A stretch of DNA of 7,610 nt from an uncultured Selenomonadales bacterium (GCA_937916025.1 CALGGX010000328.1:1-7610), one strand, 5' to 3'; positions 1-7,004 are shown, numbered from the stretch's first letter. A program made the numbers and translations. Notes: generated by a model not told the origin, from the letters alone.

Positions 1-651
1 AGCGATTCGGGATTGCTGAGCACGCCGTCGGCATTTGTCGGCGCAATGCTCGCCGCGCTTCTGATCTACGTTCTCGCATGGAAGGACGGCATTCGTCCGA
101 TCCGAGTGATTCTCGCCGGAGTTGCGGTAAGCGCATTTCTCGGCGCGGGCATTTCCGCAATGCTGATCTTCTACAGCGATCGGGTACACGGCGCGCTGCT
201 TTGGATGGTCGGAGGACTCTCGGCGAGATCATGGAACCACGTCGAGCTCATTCTGCCGTATGCGATCGTCGGATCGATTCTCGCCTTCATCGGCGCAAAA
301 CATCTCAATATCCTGCAACTCGGTGATGAAGTCGCCAAAGGACTCGGTCTGCGCGTCGATCTCGTTCGGACTTTGATGACGGCGGTTGCGGCATTACTCG
401 CGGCAAGCGCGGTTTGCGTCGTCGGATTGCTCGGCTTTGTGGGATTGATCGTTCCGCATTCCGCGCGGCTGTTGATCGGCTCCGATCATCGATTTTTATT
501 GCCGACTTCGGCGATATTGGGAGCAGCGGTCGTGACGGCGAGCGATACTTTTGCGCGGACGATTTTTGCACCGACAGAGTTGCCGGTCGGCATTTTGATG
601 GCAATTCTCGGCGCGCCGTTCTTCCTGTATCTCTTGAGGCGAGAACTATGA
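1..651 (+). CDS. FecCD-family ABC transporter permease, 5' end cut by the window
   Basis: This is the membrane permease of a BtuC/FecCD-type ABC importer, which moves iron-siderophore, haem or cobalamin across the cytoplasmic membrane. The frame is open from base 1, so the gene begins upstream; 216 residues are visible of the roughly 330 usual for the family. What I see: several long hydrophobic stretches; LNILQLGDE at visible residues 102-110, followed by AKGLGL, the part that in this family contacts the ATPase; GFVGLIVPH at 145-153; then GSDHR, ELPVG (193-197) and GAPFF (204-208) before the charged end LLRREL. These are hallmarks of the C-terminal two thirds of FecCD. The TGA stop at 649-651 overlaps the ATG of the ATPase gene by 4 bases (ATGA), so translation of the two is probably coupled. 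The substrate cannot be told: the binding-protein gene, normally next to these, is not in the window. Confidence 0.95.
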   Translation, partial: SDSGLLSTPSAFVGAMLAALLIYVLAWKDGIRPIRVILAGVAVSAFLGAGISAMLIFYSDRVHGALLWMVGGLSARSWNHVELILPYAIVGSILAFIGAKHLNILQLGDEVAKGLGLRVDLVRTLMTAVAALLAASAVCVVGLLGFVGLIVPHSARLLIGSDHRFLLPTSAILGAAVVTASDTFARTIFAPTELPVGILMAILGAPFFLYLLRREL

Positions 652-1430
652 AGTTGACGATTGAAAACATTTCATTCGCGATCGGCGACAAAAAAATCCT
701 CGACGACATTTCTCATTCATTCGCCGAGGGCAAACGCACCGCAATTATCGGCGCGAACGGCGCGGGCAAATCCACTCTGCTGCGAATTCTCTGTCTGCTC
801 AATGAAAAATTCACCGGCACGGTCACGCTCGACAATCAAAACATTCGATCGATCGGGCGAAGATCGATCGCGCAGTCGATCGCAATTCTGCCGCAGGAAC
901 GCGAGGCTCCCATCGATACCACCGTGCGGCAATTGACAAGCTATGGCAGGTTTCCGCATCAACGACTGTTTTCGAGCGGCAATCCGAAAGAAGATCGCGA
1001 TGCAATCGAGCAGGCAATGCAATTCACCGGCGTCGAAAAATTCTCCGCGCGGCAAGTCTCTACTCTCTCCGGCGGCGAGAGACAACGCGCGTGGCTCGCC
1101 ATGGCACTCGCACAACGTCCGAAAATCCTGTTGCTCGACGAACCCGCAACTTATCTCGACATTTCGCATCAACTCGAAGTCATGGAGCTTATCGGCGAAG
1201 TCAATCGGAAATGTCAAATGACGATCATCTCGGTCTTGCACGACATTAATCATGCGATTGAGTTCAGCGACGAAGCGATCGTGATCGGCGGCGGAAAAAT
1301 TGTTGCGCGCGGCGCGCCTTCGATCGTGATCGATCCGAAATTGATCCGCGCGGTTTTCAATGTCGAGGCGAATGTTTTTTCCAACGTCGACGGCGAAAAA
1401 ATTTTTGGATTCAAGAAAGGAGAGAATTGA
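648..1430 (+). CDS. ABC transporter ATP-binding protein, FecE/FepC/BtuD type
   Basis: This is the cytoplasmic ATPase that powers the FecCD permease just upstream. It has 260 residues, normal for the family. In order: Walker A GANGAGKST at 35-43; Q-loop glutamine in LPQ at 83; YGRFPHQ at 99-105, the motif typical of iron/B12 importer ATPases; ABC signature LSGGERQRA at 140-148; Walker B ILLLDEP at 160-166 with catalytic Glu165; D-loop LD at 170-171; switch histidine His198 in VLHD. All catalytic residues are present. I chose ATG at 648 rather than the longer open frame beginning at 414. The homology starts exactly at MKLTIENI, TTGAGG lies 8 bases upstream (634-639), and the ATG overlaps the permease stop. 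The stop TGA (1428-1430) shares one base with the ATG of recG. Iron-siderophore, haem and cobalamin are all possible substrates. Confidence 0.96.
   Translation: MKLTIENISFAIGDKKILDDISHSFAEGKRTAIIGANGAGKSTLLRILCLLNEKFTGTVTLDNQNIRSIGRRSIAQSIAILPQEREAPIDTTVRQLTSYGRFPHQRLFSSGNPKEDRDAIEQAMQFTGVEKFSARQVSTLSGGERQRAWLAMALAQRPKILLLDEPATYLDISHQLEVMELIGEVNRKCQMTIISVLHDINHAIEFSDEAIVIGGGKIVARGAPSIVIDPKLIRAVFNVEANVFSNVDGEKIFGFKKGEN
1416..1424 (+). promoter_or_regulatory. Ribosome binding site that fixes the recG start
   Basis: The run AAAGGAGAG lies inside the last codons of the upstream ATPase gene and ends 5 bases before the ATG at 1430. It supports that ATG over the adjacent in-frame TTG at 1427. It also shows that recG has its own ribosome loading despite overlapping the upstream stop. 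Confidence 0.75.
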
Positions 1431-3517
1431 TGGGCATTTTCAGGCTCTCGGACGATATAATGTACTTGAAAGGCGTCGGACCTCGGCGCGCGGCGGCTCT
1501 CAACAAACTCGGCATTCATACATTCTACGACTTCCTCACGCATTACCCGCGCGATTACGAAGACGAACGCACCGTCAACGCAATCGGCGATCTGATTGTC
1601 GGAGAAGTTGCAGTCATCGTCGGACGGCTGTCGAATGTGACACTGCGTCGGGTGCGCGGCAATTTGGCGATCATCAACGCCTTCCTCGAAGACGATTTCG
1701 ATTACGTCCAATTGACATGGTTCAATCAAGAGTATCTGATGAAAAAACTCGCGACGGGCATGAAACTCGTCGTGAAGGGCAAAGTGACCGAGAGTTACGG
1801 TACCGGCGCATATCTGTCGATACAAGTGCAGACGTTTGACGTGCTCGACGAGGATGAAGATCCGAGCCTCGGCATTTTTCCGATCTACGATTCGACGGCG
1901 AACCTCAATCAGAAATTCTTCCGCACGGCGATGCGCACGTTGCTCGATCGAATGCCGCCGCTCAAAGAGACTCTGCCGCCGAAGATTGTCGAAGATCATG
2001 AATTGGTGCCGCTCGACGACGCAATGCGCTCGATCCATTTTCCCGAGAGTCGATACGAAGTTTCGCAAGCGCGCCATCGACTCGCGTTTGAAGAATTGTT
2101 TTTTATCCAGTGCGGACTGTTGCTGATCAAAAAGCAGACGCAAGACGATCAACTCGGCATTCGACACAAGGCGAACGGCAATTTAATGCAGGCGGCACTC
2201 AATTCTCTGCCGTTTCAATTGACGGACGATCAACACAAAGCACTCGGTGCGGTGATCTCGGATATGGAGAGTGAGCGTCCGATGCGCCGATTGATCCAAG
2301 GCGACGTCGGGAGCGGAAAAACGGCGGTTGCAATGCTCGCGCTCGTAAAGACGGTTGAGAGCGGCAATCAGGGCGTGTTCATGGCTCCGACAGAAATTCT
2401 CGCGACGCAACATTTTTTGAAATTCGGCGCACTGCTCGAGCCGCTCGGGATGAAGATCGGATTGTTGACGGGTAAAGTGACGCGTTTGAAAAAAAAGCGC
2501 GAAGCAACTTACGAAAAGATCGCAAACGGCGAATTTGATATCGTGATCGGAACGCATGCACTGATTCAGGAAGATGTGAAGTTCAAACAATTGGGGCTGG
2601 TCGTGACGGACGAACAACATCGCTTCGGCGTGACGCAACGCGCCGTGCTGGAACAAAAATCGGAGCGGAAGCCGGACATGTTGGTAATGACGGCGACGCC
2701 GATTCCGCGCACGATGACTTTGACGGTCTACGGCGATCTCGATGTTTCGCAGATCAAGCAACTGCCGCCCGGGCGCAAGCCGATCGTTACGAAAGTCAAA
2801 CGCAAGTTCAATCGTCGGCGCGTGTACGAATTCGTGATGGACGAGCTCGACGCGGGACGGCAGGCGTATGTCGTCTGTCCGCTGATCGAGCACAGCGAGA
2901 GCGAAATGCTCGAAGATGTGCGCTCGGCGGAAGAAGTCTTCGACGAATTGAGTACCGGCTTTTTTGCCAATGTCGATTGCGGATTGTTGCATGGACGAAT
3001 GAAGTCGAAGGAAAAAGACGAAGTGATGGAGCGATTTCGGAGCGGCGAGATACGATTGCTGGTATCGACGACGGTGATCGAGGTCGGGGTAGACGTGCCG
3101 AACGCGTCGGTGATGGTGATCGAGCACGCGGATCGATTCGGCTTGGCAACGTTGCATCAATTGCGCGGACGCGTTGGGCGCGGCGGCGAGAAGTCGTACT
3201 GCATTTTGATCTCGGACACGAAGAGTGACGTCGGAAAAGAGCGGCTCGATATCATGGAGACGACATCGGACGGCTTTCAATTGGCGGAAGAGGATTTGCG
3301 ATTGCGCGGTCCCGGTCAATTCTTCGGCGAGGCGCAACACGGTTTGCCGGATCTGAAGATTGCGGACGTGTTTCGCGATCTCGATCTGTTGACAGAAGCG
3401 CGCGAGGCGGCGGAGAATTTCATGCGTAATCAAAAAAACCTCGACGAATACGCGGGCTTGCGAGAAAAGCTCGCGATGTCGTACGGCGAGAAGTTTGTTT
3501 CGATGAATAATGTTTAA
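1430..3517 (+). CDS. recG: ATP-dependent DNA helicase RecG
   Basis: RecG is a superfamily 2 double-stranded DNA translocase that remodels stalled replication forks and branch-migrates Holliday junctions. The 695 residues match the usual length (about 690). The N-terminal part opens with YLKGVGPRRA (12-21) and holds the OB-fold wedge domain that splits the fork. Helicase motifs follow: GDVGSGKT (Walker A, 291-298), MAPTEILA (318-325), TDEQH (DExH box, 393-397), TATPIPRT (421-428), STTVIEVGVDVPNA (546-559) and QLRGRVGRG (577-585). The RecG-specific C-terminal block DLRLRGPGQFFG runs 622-633, then EAQHGLPDLKIAD. Nothing appears missing. The start is ATG at 1430; a TTG one codon earlier is in frame, but AAAGGAG at 1416-1422 is well placed for the ATG. 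The ATG overlaps the last base of the transporter ATPase stop, so recG probably belongs to that transcript, an unusual partner for it. Confidence 0.98.
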   Translation: MGIFRLSDDIMYLKGVGPRRAAALNKLGIHTFYDFLTHYPRDYEDERTVNAIGDLIVGEVAVIVGRLSNVTLRRVRGNLAIINAFLEDDFDYVQLTWFNQEYLMKKLATGMKLVVKGKVTESYGTGAYLSIQVQTFDVLDEDEDPSLGIFPIYDSTANLNQKFFRTAMRTLLDRMPPLKETLPPKIVEDHELVPLDDAMRSIHFPESRYEVSQARHRLAFEELFFIQCGLLLIKKQTQDDQLGIRHKANGNLMQAALNSLPFQLTDDQHKALGAVISDMESERPMRRLIQGDVGSGKTAVAMLALVKTVESGNQGVFMAPTEILATQHFLKFGALLEPLGMKIGLLTGKVTRLKKKREATYEKIANGEFDIVIGTHALIQEDVKFKQLGLVVTDEQHRFGVTQRAVLEQKSERKPDMLVMTATPIPRTMTLTVYGDLDVSQIKQLPPGRKPIVTKVKRKFNRRRVYEFVMDELDAGRQAYVVCPLIEHSESEMLEDVRSAEEVFDELSTGFFANVDCGLLHGRMKSKEKDEVMERFRSGEIRLLVSTTVIEVGVDVPNASVMVIEHADRFGLATLHQLRGRVGRGGEKSYCILISDTKSDVGKERLDIMETTSDGFQLAEEDLRLRGPGQFFGEAQHGLPDLKIADVFRDLDLLTEAREAAENFMRNQKNLDEYAGLREKLAMSYGEKFVSMNNV

Positions 3518-3520
3518 ATT

Positions 3521-3526
3521 GAGGAG
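3521..3526 (+). promoter_or_regulatory. Ribosome binding site of the FkbM-like gene
   Basis: GAGGAG sits 5 bases before the ATG at 3532, within the 14-base gap after recG. The gap is too short for an ordinary promoter, so the gene is probably read from the upstream transcript. Confidence 0.75.
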
Positions 3527-3531
3527 AAAAA

Positions 3532-4311
3532 ATGGATCAACAAACCGAAATGCATATGCTTGGAATGTTGCAGACGATGGCGGAAGCGGCATTTGTCAAA
3601 CGCATTCGCTCGCGTTTTGTCGTGATGGATGTCGACATTCCGAATCCGAAATTTATTCGCGTCGGGCGTCCGTATGATGGCGGCTATATTATGTTGGATG
3701 ACTTTGACGGCATCAAAATTGCTTACAGCGGCGGCATCAATCGCGACGTTTCGTGGGATGAAGATATGGCTGAACGCGGTCTCGATATCTTCATGTACGA
3801 TCATACGATCGATGCTCTGCCGAAGGAACATTCGAAATTTCATTGGTTCAAGAAAGGTTTGATCGGACAACTCGATCCGAATTATCCGGACTTGGAAACA
3901 TTGCCGACAATCATCGAGCAAAACGGACATGGCGACGAACATGACATGATCCTCAAAATGGATATCGAGGGCGCGGAGTACGGCATCTTGCAACACATTG
4001 GAATTGATACGCTCAGGCAATTCAAGCAGATTGTTTTCGAGTTGCATTGCTTAACGACGATTGATTACGAAAACTTCATCGGCATGGCTCTCGACAAACT
4101 CAATGCCACGCATCAGCTCGTTCACGTGCATGCAAATAATTACAGCAAACATATTGTGCGCGGCGGCTTGGTCTTGCCCGACACGATTGAGGGCACGTAT
4201 CTTCGGCGTTCGGATTACAAATTCGTCAAATCGCAAAAATTCTATCCGACGTCGCTCGACATGCCTTGTTATCCCTTCAAAAAAGACATCAATCTCGGCT
4301 ACTGGGGCTGA
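3532..4311 (+). CDS. FkbM-type (Methyltransf_21) methyltransferase-like protein
   Basis: This is a 259-residue soluble protein resembling FkbM-type SAM-dependent methyltransferases, which often modify sugars or secondary products; its substrate is unknown. Seen in order: RVGRPYDGGYIM at 43-54; YSGGINRDVSW at 65-75, in the place of the family's glycine-rich SAM loop; MYDHTID at 88-94; the family motif LKMDIEGAE at 141-149; IVFELH at 167-172; HVHANN at 198-203; and a C-terminal block with PTSLDMP (239-245) ending in GYWG. There is no signal peptide and no clear membrane segment. The glycine loop is less canonical than the GIGND form readable in the relic just downstream, so SAM binding should not be taken for granted. 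It follows recG after 14 bases, with a strong GAGGAG. Base composition in the stretches I counted is lower in GC than in recG, which would fit a separate history. Family assignment is good; the specific role is unknown. Confidence 0.85.
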   Translation: MDQQTEMHMLGMLQTMAEAAFVKRIRSRFVVMDVDIPNPKFIRVGRPYDGGYIMLDDFDGIKIAYSGGINRDVSWDEDMAERGLDIFMYDHTIDALPKEHSKFHWFKKGLIGQLDPNYPDLETLPTIIEQNGHGDEHDMILKMDIEGAEYGILQHIGIDTLRQFKQIVFELHCLTTIDYENFIGMALDKLNATHQLVHVHANNYSKHIVRGGLVLPDTIEGTYLRRSDYKFVKSQKFYPTSLDMPCYPFKKDINLGYWG

Positions 4312-4472
4312 CTTTTAGGAATACGTCAAGCGAATTCGCTCGCACTTGACGGGATTAAACATTTTTACGGCGCAGGCATCGGCAATGACGTTTTATGGAA
4401 ATTTTCCCGACGAAACTCGACATGCCGACTACTCCGGGCAATTCCGAAATCCCCATGGGCTATTGGGGCTGA
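4312..4472 (+). pseudogene. Decayed FkbM-like gene relic: middle motif fused to a C-terminal end, frameshifted
   Basis: Two segments match the intact FkbM-like gene upstream. Segment one, 4348-4398, reads DGIKHFYGAGIGNDVLW and aligns without gaps to residues 59-75 of the neighbour (DGIK, Y, GI, DV and W shared; 10 of 17 identical). Segment two, 4401-4472, reads in a different frame, contains PTKLDMP and ends IPMGYWG plus TGA. It aligns without gaps to residues 237-259 (12 of 23 identical, and the same stop). Between them the roughly 160 residues carrying the LKMDIEGAE core are gone, and the two parts are out of frame, so no enzyme can be made. Stops in the second frame (4347, 4356, 4386) confirm this. 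The level of identity suggests an old, diverged tandem paralogue rather than a recent copy. Bases 4312-4347 are probably also relic sequence but have no clear match. A 25-codon ATG frame from 4395 could in principle be read; I see no reason to think it is used. Confidence 0.75.
4324..4351. repeat. Inverted repeat in the convergent gap, weak terminator candidate
   Basis: CGTCAAG at 4324-4330 is the exact reverse complement of CTTGACG at 4345-4351. Inside the loop lies the perfect 12-base palindrome AGCGAATTCGCT (4329-4340), which could form an inner stem. It begins 13 bases after the FkbM-like stop. As a terminator it is poor: the only T-run on the plus strand, five Ts at 4362-4366, starts 10 bases beyond the stem, and there is none beyond the stem on the minus strand. 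Its right arm overlaps the readable relic. Confidence 0.35.
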
Positions 4473-5092
4473 GCGATCAAAAAATACAACGCCGTCAGTG
4501 CAAAGTACGGACCGTAAGCGATCATATCGCGACGGTTCATTTTTTTTGTCGCGAGCATGATCAACGCCGCGACTCCTCCCGCAATCGAGCCGAAGAGAAT
4601 CACGTCAAGCAATCGAGTCGTTCCCAACCACAATCCGAGTGCCGCGATCAATTTGATATCGCCGCCGCCGAGCGCGCCGCGAGTGATGATCGCAATCGCA
4701 AACAACGCGCCGCCGCCGAGCACTGCCGCAAGCAATCGATCCTCGATCGGCAATTGCAATGAGATCGTCGCGAGCAGACCGACAATTGCGAGCGGCAACG
4801 TCATTCGATCGAAGATCACGTACTGCTCAAAGTCCGTCGTCGTGATCAACAGCAGTAAGAATGACGCAATCGCGAGATAAAAAATCTCGAGAAGCGATCG
4901 ATCCGCAATGCAGATCAGACAGACGAACGTTCCGATCGAGAGAAGCGGCAGCCGAAATTTTTTCCGCGCGGCGATCTCGTTCGGAAATTCGATCGGCGCA
5001 TCTTCTCGAGCGTACAGCCGATCGATCCAACGCGAGCCGACGATCGATAATGCAACACTCGTCAACGCACTCAAAAAAATATTTCCAATCAT
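4460..5092 (-). CDS. A24-family prepilin-peptidase-like membrane aspartyl protease, short form
   Basis: This is a 210-residue integral membrane protein resembling the catalytic half of type IV prepilin peptidases (PilD/TadV class), which cut the leader from prepilins at the cytoplasmic face. About seven hydrophobic stretches are visible, near residues 1-20, 49-63, 68-86, 97-115, 119-138, 143-157 and 160-181, plus a final one near 190-207. The probable catalytic aspartates are Asp87 in TTTDFEQ and Asp145 in the hallmark GGGDIKL (142-148). The segment FDRMTLPL (94-101) matches the family's usual PDRLTLPL, with Phe where Pro is common. The C-terminal AYGPYFALTALY is also typical. The N-terminal methylase domain with its cysteine pairs is absent; only CLIC at 58-61 occurs, inside a hydrophobic stretch. 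ATG at 5092 is 4 bases after the VWA gene stop, with a poor ribosome site, so translation is probably coupled. The stop lies on the antisense of the FkbM relic. No pilin genes are visible. Confidence 0.85.
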   Translation of the reverse strand: MIGNIFLSALTSVALSIVGSRWIDRLYAREDAPIEFPNEIAARKKFRLPLLSIGTFVCLICIADRSLLEIFYLAIASFLLLLITTTDFEQYVIFDRMTLPLAIVGLLATISLQLPIEDRLLAAVLGGGALFAIAIITRGALGGGDIKLIAALGLWLGTTRLLDVILFGSIAGGVAALIMLATKKMNRRDMIAYGPYFALTALYFLIAQPQ

Positions 5093-5096
5093 AAAA

Positions 5097-6995
5097 TCAA
5101 TCGGCTTTCTCGAAGTAAAACACTTCGCCCTTCGCTCTGAACGGCAGATGCCTTCCGCGCGGAATGAGAAACGCATGCTCCCGCCGAACTTTCAGATCGT
5201 CCTCGATCCAACCGTCCGTGATGATCAAAATCGGCGCGTCTTTCGGAAAATCCTTCGCATTGAGAAGCAGATCGACGCCCGGTTGAAGAACCGTTCCGCC
5301 GCGCCCCTTGACCGCAATTCTGCCCGCAATATCCTCCGGCGCGAGATATCCTTCATCGTAAGCCTCTGCATCGCAGAAAATCACGCGCGCCGCCGCCACA
5401 TCTTTCGCCGCCGAGTAACTCGCAATCGCCCCGAGCGCATAACCGAGCAATTTCGCGTTCATCGAGCCGGACGTGTCGACGACGACGCCGAACGTGCGAT
5501 CTTGCCGGGCTTCGTTGCCGACAACCAAGCGCGGGCGGGGAATGTCCGGCGTACTGCCTTGACGTCGACTCGGACGCGCATACGTCCTCCTCATGTCGAG
5601 CGGCGCGAAGTGCACGTCAAACCACTTGCCGAGCTCCACATCCCACGGAATCGGCGGCATCGACAGCGCGCGAATTTCTTCAATCAAACCTGCCGGAATC
5701 AAACCGCGCCCGAATTGATTGTGATATTCCAAGCCGTTTTGCAATGCACTTTTGTAAAAATCGTCGAGCGACGCCGCATGCCGAATCTTGCCGTTACCTG
5801 CAATGATATCGCCCTTGCCGTAGCCGCGCAATGTCAGCAACTTGGAATATTTTTTGAGATCGACGACGATGCGATCGTAAATTTCTTCCGCCGATTGATT
5901 GCGAAGCTCCTTATCATGCAACACGCCCGCCGGCATTTCTCCGACCTGCATTTGCTCGAGCCAATCGTTGATGACGAAATCGCAGGCGATATTCCACAGG
6001 TAGGGATCGCGCCCTTGACAACGCTCGTGATGTTGCAGTCCGGCATGCAAAAATTCATGCGCGAGCACGAAACGCAATTCATCTCGCTTAAGTCCGGCGG
6101 CGGGATTGACATAAATCTCCGCGACCGGCACGTCGATTGCCGCGATCGAAATCTCATTCCGATTGCAATACTCCCAATTCTCGATGATCTTGAACCCCGC
6201 CGCCAAACCTCCGAGCAACGGATAATGATTGACAAACCATTGCGCGGCTTCGACGGCGGGCGACGTATTTTTATCGTCTCCGATCGAATGCCCTCCGACT
6301 TCGACGACCGTGCGCGAAACCGTCCGCGCCAATTGAGTTGCAAACACCGCCGCGAAATGATTGCTCTCGTTTTTCGACGCATCATAGACGATCGGTTTGT
6401 CGAGCCCGAGCATATCCGCTTCTCCGCGACTGCCCGTGCCGAAATAAAATTGCTCGGCGAAGTTTCGATGATTGATGAGATAATTGTAAATGACGCGCTC
6501 GTCGGACGTCGACTCGAGATAGGCGTCGATCGAATCGTGAAGCGGCTTGCCCAATTTCAGATCGGACATGAATTTTGAAATGTAAATGTCGCAGGCGAAA
6601 TTCCAAAGCCGTGTATCGCAATCGACCTTCCAATATCGCTCGCCCTTCTCATCGATATCTTCAAAGCCCGGCATTTTTTCCGCGTCGAAATGTCCGAACG
6701 CAAAGTGCAACAGGCAATGCGCAATCACATATTCCCATTCTTCCGGCTTCAGCAACAAGTTTTCGTTCAGAAAAATCTTCTCGTCCGGTATCCAACGATA
6801 CCTCGACTTCTCGAATTTGACGACCGCCGCACCGGTCTTTTCAAAGTGATGCCAAAATTCGCCGGTCTTTATGTAATCGTCCGCATCGAAATTGCGAAAG
6901 AGATTGCCTTTCTTCAGCAATTCAAACCCCGCCTTGAGATTTCTGCGGCAGAGAGTTTTCTTATTGAGTTCCGCCTTCGATTGTTTTTTCGCCAT
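5097..6995 (-). CDS. DUF2201-type protein: duplicated metallopeptidase-like module plus VWA-like domain
   Basis: A 632-residue predicted cytoplasmic protein of the COG3864/DUF2201 type, in which a metallopeptidase-like domain precedes a VWA-like domain. The C-terminal VWA-like part has a full MIDAS metal site: DTSGS (507-511), Thr568 in GRGGT and Asp594 in ITDGW. The second peptidase-like module has NPAAGLKRDELRFVLAHEFLH (within 297-317) with the zinc-protease signature HEFLH at 313-317, His322, and LWNIACD at 333-339. The first module has the same layout: IFLN (74-77), IAHCLLH (91-97), His102 and LWNFACD (130-136), but Cys replaces the catalytic Glu. The start is ATG at 6995, with GAGG 9 bases upstream, overlapping the stop of the AAA+ gene. 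A much longer open frame runs to 7391, but it overlaps that gene and lacks homology. Partnership with the upstream MoxR-type ATPase is the expected arrangement. The cellular target is unknown, and protease activity is inferred only from HExxH. Confidence 0.88.
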   Translation of the reverse strand: MAKKQSKAELNKKTLCRRNLKAGFELLKKGNLFRNFDADDYIKTGEFWHHFEKTGAAVVKFEKSRYRWIPDEKIFLNENLLLKPEEWEYVIAHCLLHFAFGHFDAEKMPGFEDIDEKGERYWKVDCDTRLWNFACDIYISKFMSDLKLGKPLHDSIDAYLESTSDERVIYNYLINHRNFAEQFYFGTGSRGEADMLGLDKPIVYDASKNESNHFAAVFATQLARTVSRTVVEVGGHSIGDDKNTSPAVEAAQWFVNHYPLLGGLAAGFKIIENWEYCNRNEISIAAIDVPVAEIYVNPAAGLKRDELRFVLAHEFLHAGLQHHERCQGRDPYLWNIACDFVINDWLEQMQVGEMPAGVLHDKELRNQSAEEIYDRIVVDLKKYSKLLTLRGYGKGDIIAGNGKIRHAASLDDFYKSALQNGLEYHNQFGRGLIPAGLIEEIRALSMPPIPWDVELGKWFDVHFAPLDMRRTYARPSRRQGSTPDIPRPRLVVGNEARQDRTFGVVVDTSGSMNAKLLGYALGAIASYSAAKDVAAARVIFCDAEAYDEGYLAPEDIAGRIAVKGRGGTVLQPGVDLLLNAKDFPKDAPILIITDGWIEDDLKVRREHAFLIPRGRHLPFRAKGEVFYFEKAD

Positions 6996-7004
6996 GCCCG
7001 ATCG

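Noticed and set aside
414..647. N-terminal extension of the ATPase frame
   Set aside because: The extra 78 codons overlap the permease in another frame, are Arg-rich and do not resemble ABC ATPases. The ATG at 648 has a proper ribosome site.
1250..2167. 305-codon open frame on the minus strand
   Set aside because: It is antisense to the end of the ATPase gene and the start of recG, with no motif or ribosome site supporting it.
2183..3592. 469-codon open frame on the minus strand
   Set aside because: It lies fully opposite recG, whose motifs are intact. Its protein is rich in Arg, His and Gln with no recognisable motif, as expected from the complement of a biased coding sequence.
4346..4762. 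138-codon plus-strand frame starting at TTG
   Set aside because: It is in neither frame that matches FkbM in the relic, and most of it is antisense to the protease gene.
5093..5176. 28-codon N-terminal extension of the protease gene
   Set aside because: It overlaps the conserved end of the VWA gene and encodes a charged stretch unlike prepilin peptidases. Starting at 5092 leaves the usual short intergenic gap.
4908..6578. 556-codon open frame on the plus strand
   Set aside because: It is opposite the VWA and protease genes, runs across their boundary, and is Arg-rich with no domain. It is a shadow of the real minus-strand genes.
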